Assembly: GCA_958451915.1 (NCBI GenBank)
Contig: CAUDRX010000040.1
Location: 1 to 15,045 of the forward strand
Source: an uncultured Peptococcaceae bacterium
GTDB lineage: Bacteria; Bacillota; Peptococcia; Peptococcales; Peptococcaceae
DNA length: 15,045 nt
Direction: 5' to 3'
Shown: positions 7,068 to 13,438 of the stretch, piece after piece
Numbering within the stretch: position 1 is the first letter of the stretch
Layout: the number at the start of each line of letters is the position of its first letter
Program-made: the position numbers and the translations under genes
The notes under the pieces: model-generated
Told to the model about the DNA's origin: nothing
Databases searched by the model: none
Seen by the model: only the letters and a program-made list of their open reading frames with translations

Positions 7068-7096
7068 ATATTACGTGTTTCGCGCCGATTTGACAA
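7068..7096 (-). promoter_or_regulatory. Promoter of the EF-G-like gene
   Basis: On the minus strand, TTGTCA (7091-7096) is followed after 17 bp by TAATAT (7068-7073). A small 5-bp hairpin (TGCCA/TGGCA, 7035-7046) lies in the leader just upstream of the Shine-Dalgarno. No terminator separates this promoter from the coiled-coil gene upstream, so read-through from there is also possible. Confidence 0.78.
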
Positions 7097-7135
7097 GACT
7101 TTTCACAAGATTTTAAATGTTTTAGGGAAATTTTT

Positions 7136-8032
7136 TTAAACTTCCGTCTCACTGATGAAGTTCTCAAGCTGCTGCTGGTGCATGTTCCGCGTCTCTTCAA
7201 CATCCACGACAAGGTGCATGATCGTATCCTCACACTCAAAAAGGCTGTCAGCCACCGTACGCATCTGACGCACAGCCTTCTCCCACTCCAGGTTCCGCAG
7301 GGCGTCTGAACCCTTGTTGAAGAAAAGATCCAGCGTGTTCAAAGAAAGTTTATCCCCAAGCGTGATCGACTCCGTCTCCAGTGAATCGATCCCTTCCAGG
7401 ATTTGCTCCAGCTGGTGCAGCTGGATACGCAGCTCCGACAGCCCCGATATCATTTCCACCTGCATCTGGTCATCCTCACGGCGTGCCGGGTCCTCATCCA
7501 TCTCCTTGAGAAGGGTGTTCAGCTGACTCACCTTGCGTTGTGCCAGCTGACCTAAATTGCGCGCCTCTGCCAGGAGTGTCAGCTGATGCTCATCGGCATC
7601 GATCTTTTCCTGCATGCGCAGGATCTCTTCACGGTGGATCGAGTAATCCAGATGCTCCACGTGCATCGCAAAAGCCTTTTCGTAAGTTTCTTCCACACCG
7701 TCCATCTTCGCCAGTGCATCCTGCACCTCTTCGATCTCACGGCCCACATCAAAAACACGTGACTTCGCATCGTTTAAGGCCCGCATCGCCTCTGCTGCCT
7801 TCTCATTGTTCTCCAGCAGCCGTTTTTCATACTGGCCCCGCAGCTTGAACCAAAACTGCCGGAGGTCACTGCTCTCAAACTTCCTCATATCCAGGTTCTC
7901 GCGCTCACAGCGCATCTGGGCTTCCTGTTCAGCCTGTTGTGCCTGCGCCGCATCCTCTTTGAGCTTTCTCAAGCGCTCAGAAAGTTCCTGTTTGTGCCGG
8001 AGCGCTTCCCGCGCCTCGCTTAAATGGCTCAT
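7136..8032 (-). CDS. Coiled-coil protein of unknown function, 298 aa
   Basis: I do not recognise this family. The protein is almost entirely helical, highly charged and rich in Glu, Lys, Arg, Gln and Leu. Heptad-like stretches run from about 5-50, 65-115, 125-215 and 260-295. There is no signal peptide, membrane segment, P-loop or obvious catalytic motif, so it is probably a cytoplasmic structural or scaffold protein. Residues 205-250, with SLNTLDLFFNKGSDALRNLEW, interrupt the coiled coil and may form a small globular region. A GGAGGTGG lies before the ATG at 8032. It is followed, 117 bp on, by the EF-G-like gene with no terminator between, so they may be partly co-transcribed. Similarity to SMC/SbcC-type proteins is only compositional. 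Confidence 0.85.
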   Translation of the reverse strand: MSHLSEAREALRHKQELSERLRKLKEDAAQAQQAEQEAQMRCERENLDMRKFESSDLRQFWFKLRGQYEKRLLENNEKAAEAMRALNDAKSRVFDVGREIEEVQDALAKMDGVEETYEKAFAMHVEHLDYSIHREEILRMQEKIDADEHQLTLLAEARNLGQLAQRKVSQLNTLLKEMDEDPARREDDQMQVEMISGLSELRIQLHQLEQILEGIDSLETESITLGDKLSLNTLDLFFNKGSDALRNLEWEKAVRQMRTVADSLFECEDTIMHLVVDVEETRNMHQQQLENFISETEV

Positions 8033-8061
8033 AAGACCACCTCCGTTTTTTGAATAGCGTC

Positions 8062-8085
8062 AATACTTTGCTTAGTATTACTATA
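8062..8085 (-). promoter_or_regulatory. Promoter of the coiled-coil gene with a start-site inverted repeat
   Basis: On the minus strand an extended -10, TGG-TATAGT (TATAGT at 8080-8085), lies about 48 bp before the ATG; the -35 (GTGACT, 17 bp upstream) is weak and lies in the feo terminator. AATACT and AGTATT (8062-8067, 8074-8079) form an inverted repeat with a 6-bp spacer exactly where transcription should start. Confidence 0.55.
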
Positions 8086-8097
8086 CCACGAACGAAT

Positions 8098-8139
8098 AAA
8101 AAAGTCACCTGCAACTTAGAGATGTTACAGGTGACTTTT
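8098..8139 (-). terminator. Intrinsic terminator of the feo operon
   Basis: A 12-bp stem (8100-8111 with 8128-8139, AAAAGTCACCTG and its complement) continues after one mismatch with AAC/GTT. On the minus strand it ends in six T residues (8098-8103). It starts 25 bp after the stop of the Cys-rich gene. Confidence 0.92.
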
Positions 8140-8164
8140 CAACCTTTTACAAAAGGCGGGTTTG

Positions 8165-8335
8165 TTACTGACCATTCTGATGGCAGTTGCATGCGCCGCC
8201 ATTTTTAGCCGAAGCACAGGCGCCGCCATCCGGACAGCCAATACATTTTTTGCCGCTCTTTTTAGCTTTGTAAACGTACCATGAAGCAGCTATGAGCATA
8301 GCCGCGATGATGACAACAACGATCAGATTTGCCAT
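8165..8335 (-). CDS. FeoB-associated Cys-rich membrane protein
   Basis: This 56-residue gene is easy to miss. It begins MANLIVVVIIAAMLIAASWYVYKAKKSG: one membrane helix at about residues 4-22 followed by a positive stretch, so the C-terminus should be cytoplasmic. The tail has cysteines at 31, 34, 40, 49 and 51, with CIGC (31-34) and CNCH (49-52). This layout, and its place right after feoB, fit the small FeoB-associated Cys-rich protein family. Its ATG follows the feoB TGA after only 2 nt, and I see no good Shine-Dalgarno, so translation is probably coupled to feoB. A role in handling Fe(II) at the exit of FeoB is inferred, not shown. The feo terminator follows. Confidence 0.9.
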   Translation of the reverse strand: MANLIVVVIIAAMLIAASWYVYKAKKSGKKCIGCPDGGACASAKNGGACNCHQNGQ

Positions 8336-8337
8336 GA

Positions 8338-10338
8338 TCAATTCGCCCCGCTTAATGCATATTTGCTTTCAAATTCTCTGTCAGATTTTCTGCACATGTA
8401 GACCAGGACCGCTGCAAAAACGAGCACCGCGATCAAACCCGGGAAAAAGCCAGCGCCAAGAGATCCAGTCGTTGCAAGGGTACCGATCTGATAGACGAGG
8501 AAACCAACCGAATAACCAGTGCCAAGCTGCAAACCAATGCCGCCCCACAGCCATTTCTTATCTGCCATTTCAGAGTTCATCGCACCGATGGCAGCAAAGC
8601 ATGGTGGTGTGTAGAGGTTGAACATCAGATAAGCCAGCGCTGCAACCTTGGTGATCGCGATCACACTGCCGACTTCAGCGCCTGCGCCTTCCATGATCGC
8701 AAGTTCCTCAGTATCGATCAGGTTTTCCAGACCAACGAAGCAAACCGCCAAAGTACCAACGACGTTTTCTTTCGCGATGAAGCCGGTCACAGCCGCTGCC
8801 GCCAGCTGCCAGCTCAGGACCCCTGTGATAGGGATCAGAAGATATGCAAACGGATGTGCGATCGATGCCAGAATGGAAGCATCTGCTGTCTCGGCGACCT
8901 GGAAGTTCCATGTAAAGGTCTGCATGATCTGTACCGCCGTGTTGCACAGTAAGATGATCGTCGCAGCCTTCACGATATAAGCCCAGCCGCGGGCGCACAT
9001 TGCTTTGAACGCGAACCACAGGGAAGGCGCCTTATATTCAGGCAGTTCAATGATAAAGTAAGATTTGCGGTTTTTGAAACCAGTGATCTTCTTGACCAGC
9101 AGCGCACCCAGGAAGATCAGAACGATCCCACTGACATACATGAAGAATGCGATCCAGCCGGAACCGCCAAAGAATGCACCGGCAAAGAGCGCGATCAGAG
9201 GGATCTTTGCGCCGCATGGCATGAACGGTGTCAGCATGGCTGTCGCACGGCGTTCACGCTCATTGCGGATGGTGCGGCTTGCCATGACACCAGGGATGGC
9301 ACAGCCCGTACCGATGACAAACGGGATAACAGATTTGCCGGAAAGGCCGACCTTCTTGAAGATCGGATCGAGCACGACAGATACACGGGACATATAGCCG
9401 CAGTCTTCCAGGAGTGCGATCAGGAAGTACATGATCATGACCAGTGGCAGGAAACCAACGACCGCCCCGACACCACCAATGATACCATCAACAAGCAGTG
9501 CAGAGAGCAGCGGATTGGCATCTGCCAGGAGCTCGCCGACATAACCCTGGAAAGTCTCGATATAGGCGACAAGCGCATCGGCGATCAGCGGCCCAAGCCA
9601 CGCCTGAGAGATCTGGAACACGAAGTACATGACGACCGCAAAGATTGGGATACCGAGCCATTTGTTCGTCAGCACCGCATCGATCGAATCACTTTTGCCT
9701 TTTTCCCTTGTCAGGACCTTGCGGGACTCGACCTTTGCGACAACGCCATTGACAAATTCAAAGCGTTTGCGGTCTGCTTCTTCCACGGCATGCTTGTCTG
9801 TCAGGTCCACACGACCTTCGTCATACGGCGCCTTCTGTGCAGAGCCTTTAGCTGCGATCGCTGCCTTCACGACAGCATCCAGACCTTCAACAGCCGTCGA
9901 TACAGTTTTGAACACCGGACAGCCAAGCTGCTCAGACAATGCTGCCACATCGATCTTCGTCTGCTTCTTTTCGTTGATATCGCTCTTGTTGAGCGCGACC
10001 ACCACCGGAATGCCCAATTCCAGCAGCTGTGTGGTAAAGAACAGGCTGCGGCTAAGGTTCGTCGCATCCACGATATTAATGATCGCATCAGGGTGTTCAT
10101 TTTTTACATAGGAGCTCGTGATGCTCTCTTCCGATGTAAATGGTGACATGGAATACGCGCCCGGAAGGTCTACGATCATCAATTCTTCCGAACCAGAATA
10201 ATACGTTTTTTTGATAGGATGTTCTTTCTTGGCAACGGTAACCCCAGCCCAGTTGCCCACCTTTTCATTACGCCCGGTCAGCGCGTTATACATGGTGGTC
10301 TTACCCGAGTTCGGGTTGCCTGCTAAGGCAATACGCAT
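8338..10338 (-). CDS. feoB: Ferrous iron transporter FeoB
   Basis: FeoB imports Fe(II) across the inner membrane and carries a G-protein domain at its N-terminus. The 666-residue product has G1 GNPNSGKT (7-14), G3 DLPG (57-60) and G4 NKSD (117-120). A helical linker follows to about residue 225, then a membrane domain with two Gate repeats. Conserved Gate residues include GTGCAIPGVMASRTIRN at about 345-361 and TPFMPCGAKIPL at about 371-382. A further Cys lies in the C-terminal segment NLYTPPCFAAIGAM. AAGGAGG precedes the ATG. It lies 98 bp after feoA, with a second promoter in the gap, and overlaps closely with the Cys-rich gene. Regulation by the metal-repressor sites upstream of feoA is likely. 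Confidence 0.97.
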   Translation of the reverse strand: MRIALAGNPNSGKTTMYNALTGRNEKVGNWAGVTVAKKEHPIKKTYYSGSEELMIVDLPGAYSMSPFTSEESITSSYVKNEHPDAIINIVDATNLSRSLFFTTQLLELGIPVVVALNKSDINEKKQTKIDVAALSEQLGCPVFKTVSTAVEGLDAVVKAAIAAKGSAQKAPYDEGRVDLTDKHAVEEADRKRFEFVNGVVAKVESRKVLTREKGKSDSIDAVLTNKWLGIPIFAVVMYFVFQISQAWLGPLIADALVAYIETFQGYVGELLADANPLLSALLVDGIIGGVGAVVGFLPLVMIMYFLIALLEDCGYMSRVSVVLDPIFKKVGLSGKSVIPFVIGTGCAIPGVMASRTIRNERERRATAMLTPFMPCGAKIPLIALFAGAFFGGSGWIAFFMYVSGIVLIFLGALLVKKITGFKNRKSYFIIELPEYKAPSLWFAFKAMCARGWAYIVKAATIILLCNTAVQIMQTFTWNFQVAETADASILASIAHPFAYLLIPITGVLSWQLAAAAVTGFIAKENVVGTLAVCFVGLENLIDTEELAIMEGAGAEVGSVIAITKVAALAYLMFNLYTPPCFAAIGAMNSEMADKKWLWGGIGLQLGTGYSVGFLVYQIGTLATTGSLGAGFFPGLIAVLVFAAVLVYMCRKSDREFESKYALSGAN

Positions 10339-10363
10339 GAATGATTCCTCCTTATTTATTAAT

Positions 10364-10391
10364 ATATTACAGCGCCTCAGAGTTATTTCAA
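10364..10391 (-). promoter_or_regulatory. Possible internal promoter before feoB
   Basis: On the minus strand, TTGAAA (10386-10391) and TAATAT (10364-10369) are 16 bp apart. This could give feoB transcripts without feoA. No TTAGG/CCTAA pair like those at feoA overlaps it, although a lone GGTTAGC lies just upstream. Confidence 0.55.
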
Positions 10392-10436
10392 GCTAACCTC
10401 CAGACGTTATAAACATTCCGTCATGTCTGCACGACC

Positions 10437-10649
10437 TCAGATCCGAATCGCAGCAGCAAGATCCTTGTCGAAATTATAGCGACCGTCCTTGATAGAGACA
10501 ACACAGCCACCTTTTAAATGAGAAACCACTGTGATCGGTTCCCCAGCATAGCAGCCAAGAGAGAACAGAAACGACTTTAATTCTTCATCGTCTGCTTCGA
10601 TCTCTTTGACGATATATTCTTCGCCTTCCGTTGCGTCGATCAGTCTCAT
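10437..10649 (-). CDS. feoA: Ferrous iron transport protein FeoA
   Basis: FeoA is a small cytoplasmic SH3-like protein needed for FeoB function, probably by binding it. The 70-residue product fits the family length: MRLIDATEGEEYIVKEIEAD, then LFSLGCYAGEPITVVSHLKGGCVVSIKDGRY, ending in DLAAAIRI. The LG-x-x-x-G-x-x-I/V-x-V pattern is the family hallmark. The frame extends to a GTG at 10658, but AAGGTG is best placed for the ATG at 10649, and the GTG is part of that Shine-Dalgarno. It is the first gene of the feo operon; its promoter is overlaid by a repressor-site array. A single feoA precedes feoB here. Confidence 0.93.
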   Translation of the reverse strand: MRLIDATEGEEYIVKEIEADDEELKSFLFSLGCYAGEPITVVSHLKGGCVVSIKDGRYNFDKDLAAAIRI

Positions 10650-10715
10650 AGTAATCACCTTTTCAAAGCTTTATTTATGGATCATTCCCCCGAAAAGAGG
10701 AATATAATTTATGCC

Positions 10716-10769
10716 GCCTAACATTTATTAGGCTCACCTAACAGATATTAGTTTACGATTACAGTTAGG
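10716..10769. promoter_or_regulatory. Metal-repressor operator array (DtxR/IdeR/SirR/MntR-like boxes)
   Basis: CCTAA occurs at 10717-10721 and 10737-10741. TTAGG occurs at 10728-10732 and 10765-10769, with TTAGT at 10748-10752. On the minus strand 10728-10741 reads TTAGGTGAGCCTAA, a near match to the core TTAGG-N4-CCTAA of DtxR-type operators. Two 20-bp units (10717-10736, 10737-10756) are tandem copies. The array covers the feoA -10 and start region. The regulator gene is not in the window. Confidence 0.75.
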
Positions 10770-10778
10770 TTTTGTCAA
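10750..10778 (-). promoter_or_regulatory. feoA promoter
   Basis: On the minus strand a consensus TTGACA (10773-10778) is followed after 17 bp by TAAACT (10750-10755). One CCTAA element lies in the spacer and a TTAGT overlaps the -10, so a bound repressor would block RNA polymerase. The leader to the feoA ATG is about 95 nt. Confidence 0.82.
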
Positions 10779-10810
10779 CCTTTTTCCGCTGGATTTCCGG
10801 AGAAAAAATA

Positions 10811-10849
10811 AAAAAATACCTTGCATTTTTCCAAGCACAAGGTATTTTT
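10811..10849 (-). terminator. Intrinsic terminator of mntP
   Basis: AAAAATACCTTG (10812-10823) and CAAGGTATTTTT (10838-10849) form a 12-bp stem with a 14-nt loop. A run of T residues follows on the minus strand. It lies 48 bp after the mntP stop and ends before the feoA promoter. Confidence 0.88.
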
Positions 10850-10897
10850 CTGTTTATTATGTAAGTCTCAGCCAATTCCGCATGTTCTTATGCCGGA

Positions 10898-11485
10898 TCA
10901 GTCAAAGATGCCTGTCACCCAGATCTCCAGCCCGATGAAGATAAGGATGCAGCCACCAAAGATTGTTGCCTTATTGGAAAACTTATTGCCGACTGTTTTG
11001 CCGATCTGAAGACCCGCCATGCAAATGAAAAAAGTCGTCACAGCGATGAGGAGCGCACAGACAAATGCCATCAGCGCGCCATAATTTGCGATCGTAAACC
11101 CTACTGAAAGCGCATCGATCGACGTTGCCACGCCCTGCATAAAGAGCGCCGCTGCTCCCACACCCGCAGCTTCTTCCACCGCGTCACCGCCGCGCACTGC
11201 TTCCAGGATCATCTTTCCCCCGATGAACACCAAAAGCACCAGCGCGATCCAGGGAATGGCCTGCTCGAATGCGCGGAAATACTGCAGGATCGTATGCACA
11301 CAGATCCAGCCCATCATCGGCATGAACCACTGAAAGAATGCGAACGTCCCTGCGATCACACTCATACGCCCCATGCGCATGCGCGGTTCGTTGAGCCCGT
11401 TGGCCACCGACACCGAAAAAGCATCCATCGCCAGCCCCACCCCCAAAAGGATGCTGTTGGCAAAAAACATCAGACTCCATTCCAT
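10898..11485 (-). CDS. mntP: Manganese efflux pump MntP
   Basis: MntP exports Mn(II) across the cytoplasmic membrane. The 195-residue protein is close to the usual length and has six predicted hydrophobic segments in two homologous halves. Each half carries the conserved acidic motif: AMDAFSVSVANG at about 19-30 and SIDALSVGFTIANY at about 122-135. GGKMILE closes the first half. A GAAAGGA lies about 10 nt before the ATG. A terminator-like hairpin ends only about 20 bp before that Shine-Dalgarno, so expression depends on read-through from the small membrane gene upstream. I see no yybP-ykoY-type manganese riboswitch in the short leader. It sits next to feoAB, forming a metal-homeostasis block. 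Confidence 0.93.
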   Translation of the reverse strand: MEWSLMFFANSILLGVGLAMDAFSVSVANGLNEPRMRMGRMSVIAGTFAFFQWFMPMMGWICVHTILQYFRAFEQAIPWIALVLLVFIGGKMILEAVRGGDAVEEAAGVGAAALFMQGVATSIDALSVGFTIANYGALMAFVCALLIAVTTFFICMAGLQIGKTVGNKFSNKATIFGGCILIFIGLEIWVTGIFD

Positions 11486-11520
11486 GATACTGTTTCCTTT
11501 CTCTGACTGTCATCTCTACA

Positions 11521-11557
11521 TAAAACGACCCAAAGGCGGTATGCGCCCTTGGGTCGT
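11521..11557 (-). terminator. Attenuator-like terminator between the 75-aa gene and mntP
   Basis: ACGACCCAAGGGCG and GCCTTTGGGTCGT (minus strand, 11525-11557) form a long stem with one G-U wobble and a short loop, followed by only four T residues. It lies 9 bp after the stop of the small membrane gene and about 40 bp before the mntP start. The short T-run suggests partial termination. Confidence 0.75.
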
Positions 11558-11566
11558 ACCTGTGCC

Positions 11567-11794
11567 TCAGTTTTCCTGTGACATAGGATTGTTTTCTTTA
11601 GATTGTCCCTCTGCTTCGCGTTCTTTTTTCGCACGGTGGAGAAAGATATTATATCTGAACAGTATCACCGCTGCGACAGCCAGGCAGATCATCGCCACGA
11701 TCGCCGCAAAATGGCTTCCCGTGACAATATAGCCCGCATAGAAAAGTGCCGCCATGACAACGAACGGGAACGTCAGGATAAAGATCCTCAGCAT
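11567..11794 (-). CDS. Small membrane protein, 75 aa, unknown function
   Basis: I do not recognise a named family. The protein has two hydrophobic segments, at about residues 3-24 (IFILTFPFVVMAALFYAGYI) and 29-46 (FAAIVAMICLAVAAVILF), separated by a short turn. A charged tail follows (HRAKKEREAEGQSKENN). The basic residues after the second helix place both ends in the cytoplasm by the positive-inside rule, so it is a hairpin-type membrane protein. An AAGGAG lies 8 nt before the ATG. It has its own promoter and is followed by a hairpin and then mntP, so it may share a transcript with the manganese exporter. Any link to metal transport is inferred from position only. Confidence 0.75.
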   Translation of the reverse strand: MLRIFILTFPFVVMAALFYAGYIVTGSHFAAIVAMICLAVAAVILFRYNIFLHRAKKEREAEGQSKENNPMSQEN

Positions 11795-11842
11795 GCATCA
11801 TTCTCCTTCTCTTCAAAACAACTGCGACAAAACTGTCTGATC

Positions 11843-11871
11843 ATTGTACCGCAATAAAGCAGACATTTCAA
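11843..11871 (-). promoter_or_regulatory. Promoter of the 75-aa gene and mntP
   Basis: On the minus strand, TTGAAA (11866-11871) and TACAAT (11843-11848) are exactly 17 bp apart. The -35 box includes the TGA stop of the HTH gene upstream (11868-11870), so the two units are packed without a gap. Confidence 0.75.
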
Positions 11872-12575
11872 CGTTTCTGCCGTTTTTGTTTCTCTTTTTG
11901 GATCTTGCGGCGTTCGTTCTCGAGCTCAAAGCGTTTCTTATAGAGCCCTGCGCGCGAGATCACTGAATGCACACCTTTGGTCACATCTTCGACCACGTTC
12001 CCCACCTGGGCGCAAGCCGAGATCAGTGTATCACTGACATTATGCGGGATATTCCTGGCTGCCTGTGCGTTAGATTTGCAGCGGAAAAGAAAATCGTCAT
12101 TGTCGGGACGTGTTGGCGCCGAATGCATCCCCACTGAAGCAAAGGCGATGTCGTCTTCCCAGTCATCTGCTGGTGCTGCTTCCGCATGGACTACCTCTTC
12201 GGCCGTTTCCTCAACAGGCGCTTCAGCTGCTTCTGTGATTTCTTCTTCCACAGTTGCTTCTGCCGCTTCCACGACCGGCGTCACTTTTTCTGCCGGCAGA
12301 TCTGTGATCACATCTTCCAAGACAGTCGCTGCCTCTTCAAGCACCGCCTCCAGTGATTCATCCGCCACCGGCTCCATCTCTGCACTTCCGGGCTCCGCAG
12401 CTTCCTGACCCACGTCCGCCTGTGCCTCTTCCTCCATCTGGGAGATCCAACGGCGCAGCGTGCTATAGCCCACGCCGATATCGGCCGCGCAGGCCTTGAT
12501 CGTCTTTTCCGGATGCGCCTGACAATACGCGATCGCGTTTTCTTTGAAACCATCTTCAAATTTTTTTCGTGCCAT
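11868..12575 (-). CDS. Transposase-type HTH protein with Ala/Glu-rich linker and basic tail
   Basis: Residues 1-46 (KFEDGFKENAIAYCQAHPEK, then IKACAADIGVGYSTLRRWIS) match the helix-turn-helix of IS3/IS911-type OrfA proteins. No transposase catalytic part follows. Residues about 48-142 are a low-complexity acidic segment rich in Ala, Glu and Val. Residues 145-205 look partly folded (FASVGMHSAPTRPDNDDFLF; SDTLISACAQVGNVVEDVTK). The last 30 residues are a strongly basic helix ending ERRKIQKEKQKRQKR. It has no membrane segment. The start follows AGGAGG, which overlaps the nadE stop TAG, 12 bp away, so it is translated with nadE. I see no inverted repeats or other IS parts, so it looks like a domesticated DNA-binding protein rather than a mobile element. 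Its function is unknown. Confidence 0.85.
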   Translation of the reverse strand: MARKKFEDGFKENAIAYCQAHPEKTIKACAADIGVGYSTLRRWISQMEEEAQADVGQEAAEPGSAEMEPVADESLEAVLEEAATVLEDVITDLPAEKVTPVVEAAEATVEEEITEAAEAPVEETAEEVVHAEAAPADDWEDDIAFASVGMHSAPTRPDNDDFLFRCKSNAQAARNIPHNVSDTLISACAQVGNVVEDVTKGVHSVISRAGLYKKRFELENERRKIQKEKQKRQKR

Positions 12576-12587
12576 GATGCATCCCTC

Positions 12588-13373
12588 CTATTTCTTATAC
12601 ACGTGGGCGATGTCGTCTGCCAGGATTGGCAACCCGCTGTCAAACATCGGGATCGTCTGGAACTTGAACCGGCTTACCTTATGCAGCCGGTCGATCGACT
12701 GCTGCACATCCTCAGGCACCTCGCCTGTGCGGATATAAGTGTTCAGCGTTTCGTAACTGAAGCCCAGCACATCTTCGTCCGTCTTGCCTGTCAGGCCGTC
12801 AGACGGTGGTTTTACCACCAGCCGCTCCGGCAGCCCAAGTGCCAGCCCAAGCTGCACGACCTCGTCGGTCGTCAGCATAGCCAATGGCGAGAAAGCCCCG
12901 GCTGTGTCACCATACATCGTCGCATAGCCCACCCAGTCTTCAGACAGATTCGAGGTGTTCACCACCACCGCATCTACACTCTGTGCCACTGCATAGAGCA
13001 GCGTCATCCGCACACGCGGCGGCATGTTGAGCCGCGTCTGCCGGCTCACCTCGTCAAAAAACGCACATCCGCCCAGAAGCTCATAGAAAGCCTTCGTGAT
13101 ATGCTCAATATTCAATGTCTCATGACGGATATCCAGCACGTGGCACAGCTCCAGCGCGTAGTCAATATCACTCTGTTCACCATCCGGCATCAGCACTCCG
13201 TAGACATGTTCCCGGCCGTAGGCCGCCACAGCAAGTGCAGCTACTGTCGCACTATCCTTGCCGCCGGAAATACCGACCACCACATTCTGGGCGCCGATCG
13301 CCTGCAGGCGCTCCCTCATCCACTCGATCAAACGCGCTTTTAACGCTTCCAGCTCCATCTCAGATAATCTCAT
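12588..13373 (-). CDS. nadE: NH3-dependent NAD+ synthetase
   Basis: NadE makes NAD+ from deamido-NAD+, ATP and ammonia, the last step of NAD synthesis. The 261-residue protein has the N-type ATP pyrophosphatase loop SGGKDS (36-41) and ends its core with PPSDGLTGKTDEDVLGFSYE, typical of the family. There is no glutaminase domain, so it uses free ammonia. The segment NTSNLSEDWVGYATMYGDTAGAFSPL differs from the E. coli type and fits the clostridial branch. GGGGAGG lies about 9 nt before the ATG, and a TTGACG/TACAAT promoter is upstream. The HTH gene follows after 12 bp. Confidence 0.95.
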   Translation of the reverse strand: MRLSEMELEALKARLIEWMRERLQAIGAQNVVVGISGGKDSATVAALAVAAYGREHVYGVLMPDGEQSDIDYALELCHVLDIRHETLNIEHITKAFYELLGGCAFFDEVSRQTRLNMPPRVRMTLLYAVAQSVDAVVVNTSNLSEDWVGYATMYGDTAGAFSPLAMLTTDEVVQLGLALGLPERLVVKPPSDGLTGKTDEDVLGFSYETLNTYIRTGEVPEDVQQSIDRLHKVSRFKFQTIPMFDSGLPILADDIAHVYKK

Positions 13374-13408
13374 TTTGGGAATCCTCCCCTTATAGGAATA
13401 TTATTATC

Positions 13409-13438
13409 ATTGTAGCCCAAAGCGCTCTTAAACGTCAA
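13409..13438 (-). promoter_or_regulatory. nadE promoter
   Basis: On the minus strand, TTGACG (13433-13438) and TACAAT (13409-13414) are 18 bp apart, about 35 bp before the nadE start. The transcript would include the HTH gene. Confidence 0.8.

Noticed and set aside
10717..10741. Fur box at feoA
   Set aside because: The repeats are TTAGG/CCTAA; there is no GATAAT-type hexamer array as in Fur sites.
11486..11557. yybP-ykoY manganese riboswitch upstream of mntP
   Set aside because: The leader is too short and the hairpin lacks the conserved loop sequences I know for that riboswitch; it looks like a plain terminator.
11868..12575. Insertion sequence suggested by the IS3-type HTH
   Set aside because: No OrfB/DDE catalytic gene, no terminal inverted repeats and no target duplication; the gene is set neatly in the nadE operon.
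12513..13343. 276-codon plus-strand frame opposite nadE and the HTH gene
   Set aside because: Spans two real minus-strand genes; His/Arg-rich composition typical of antisense reading.
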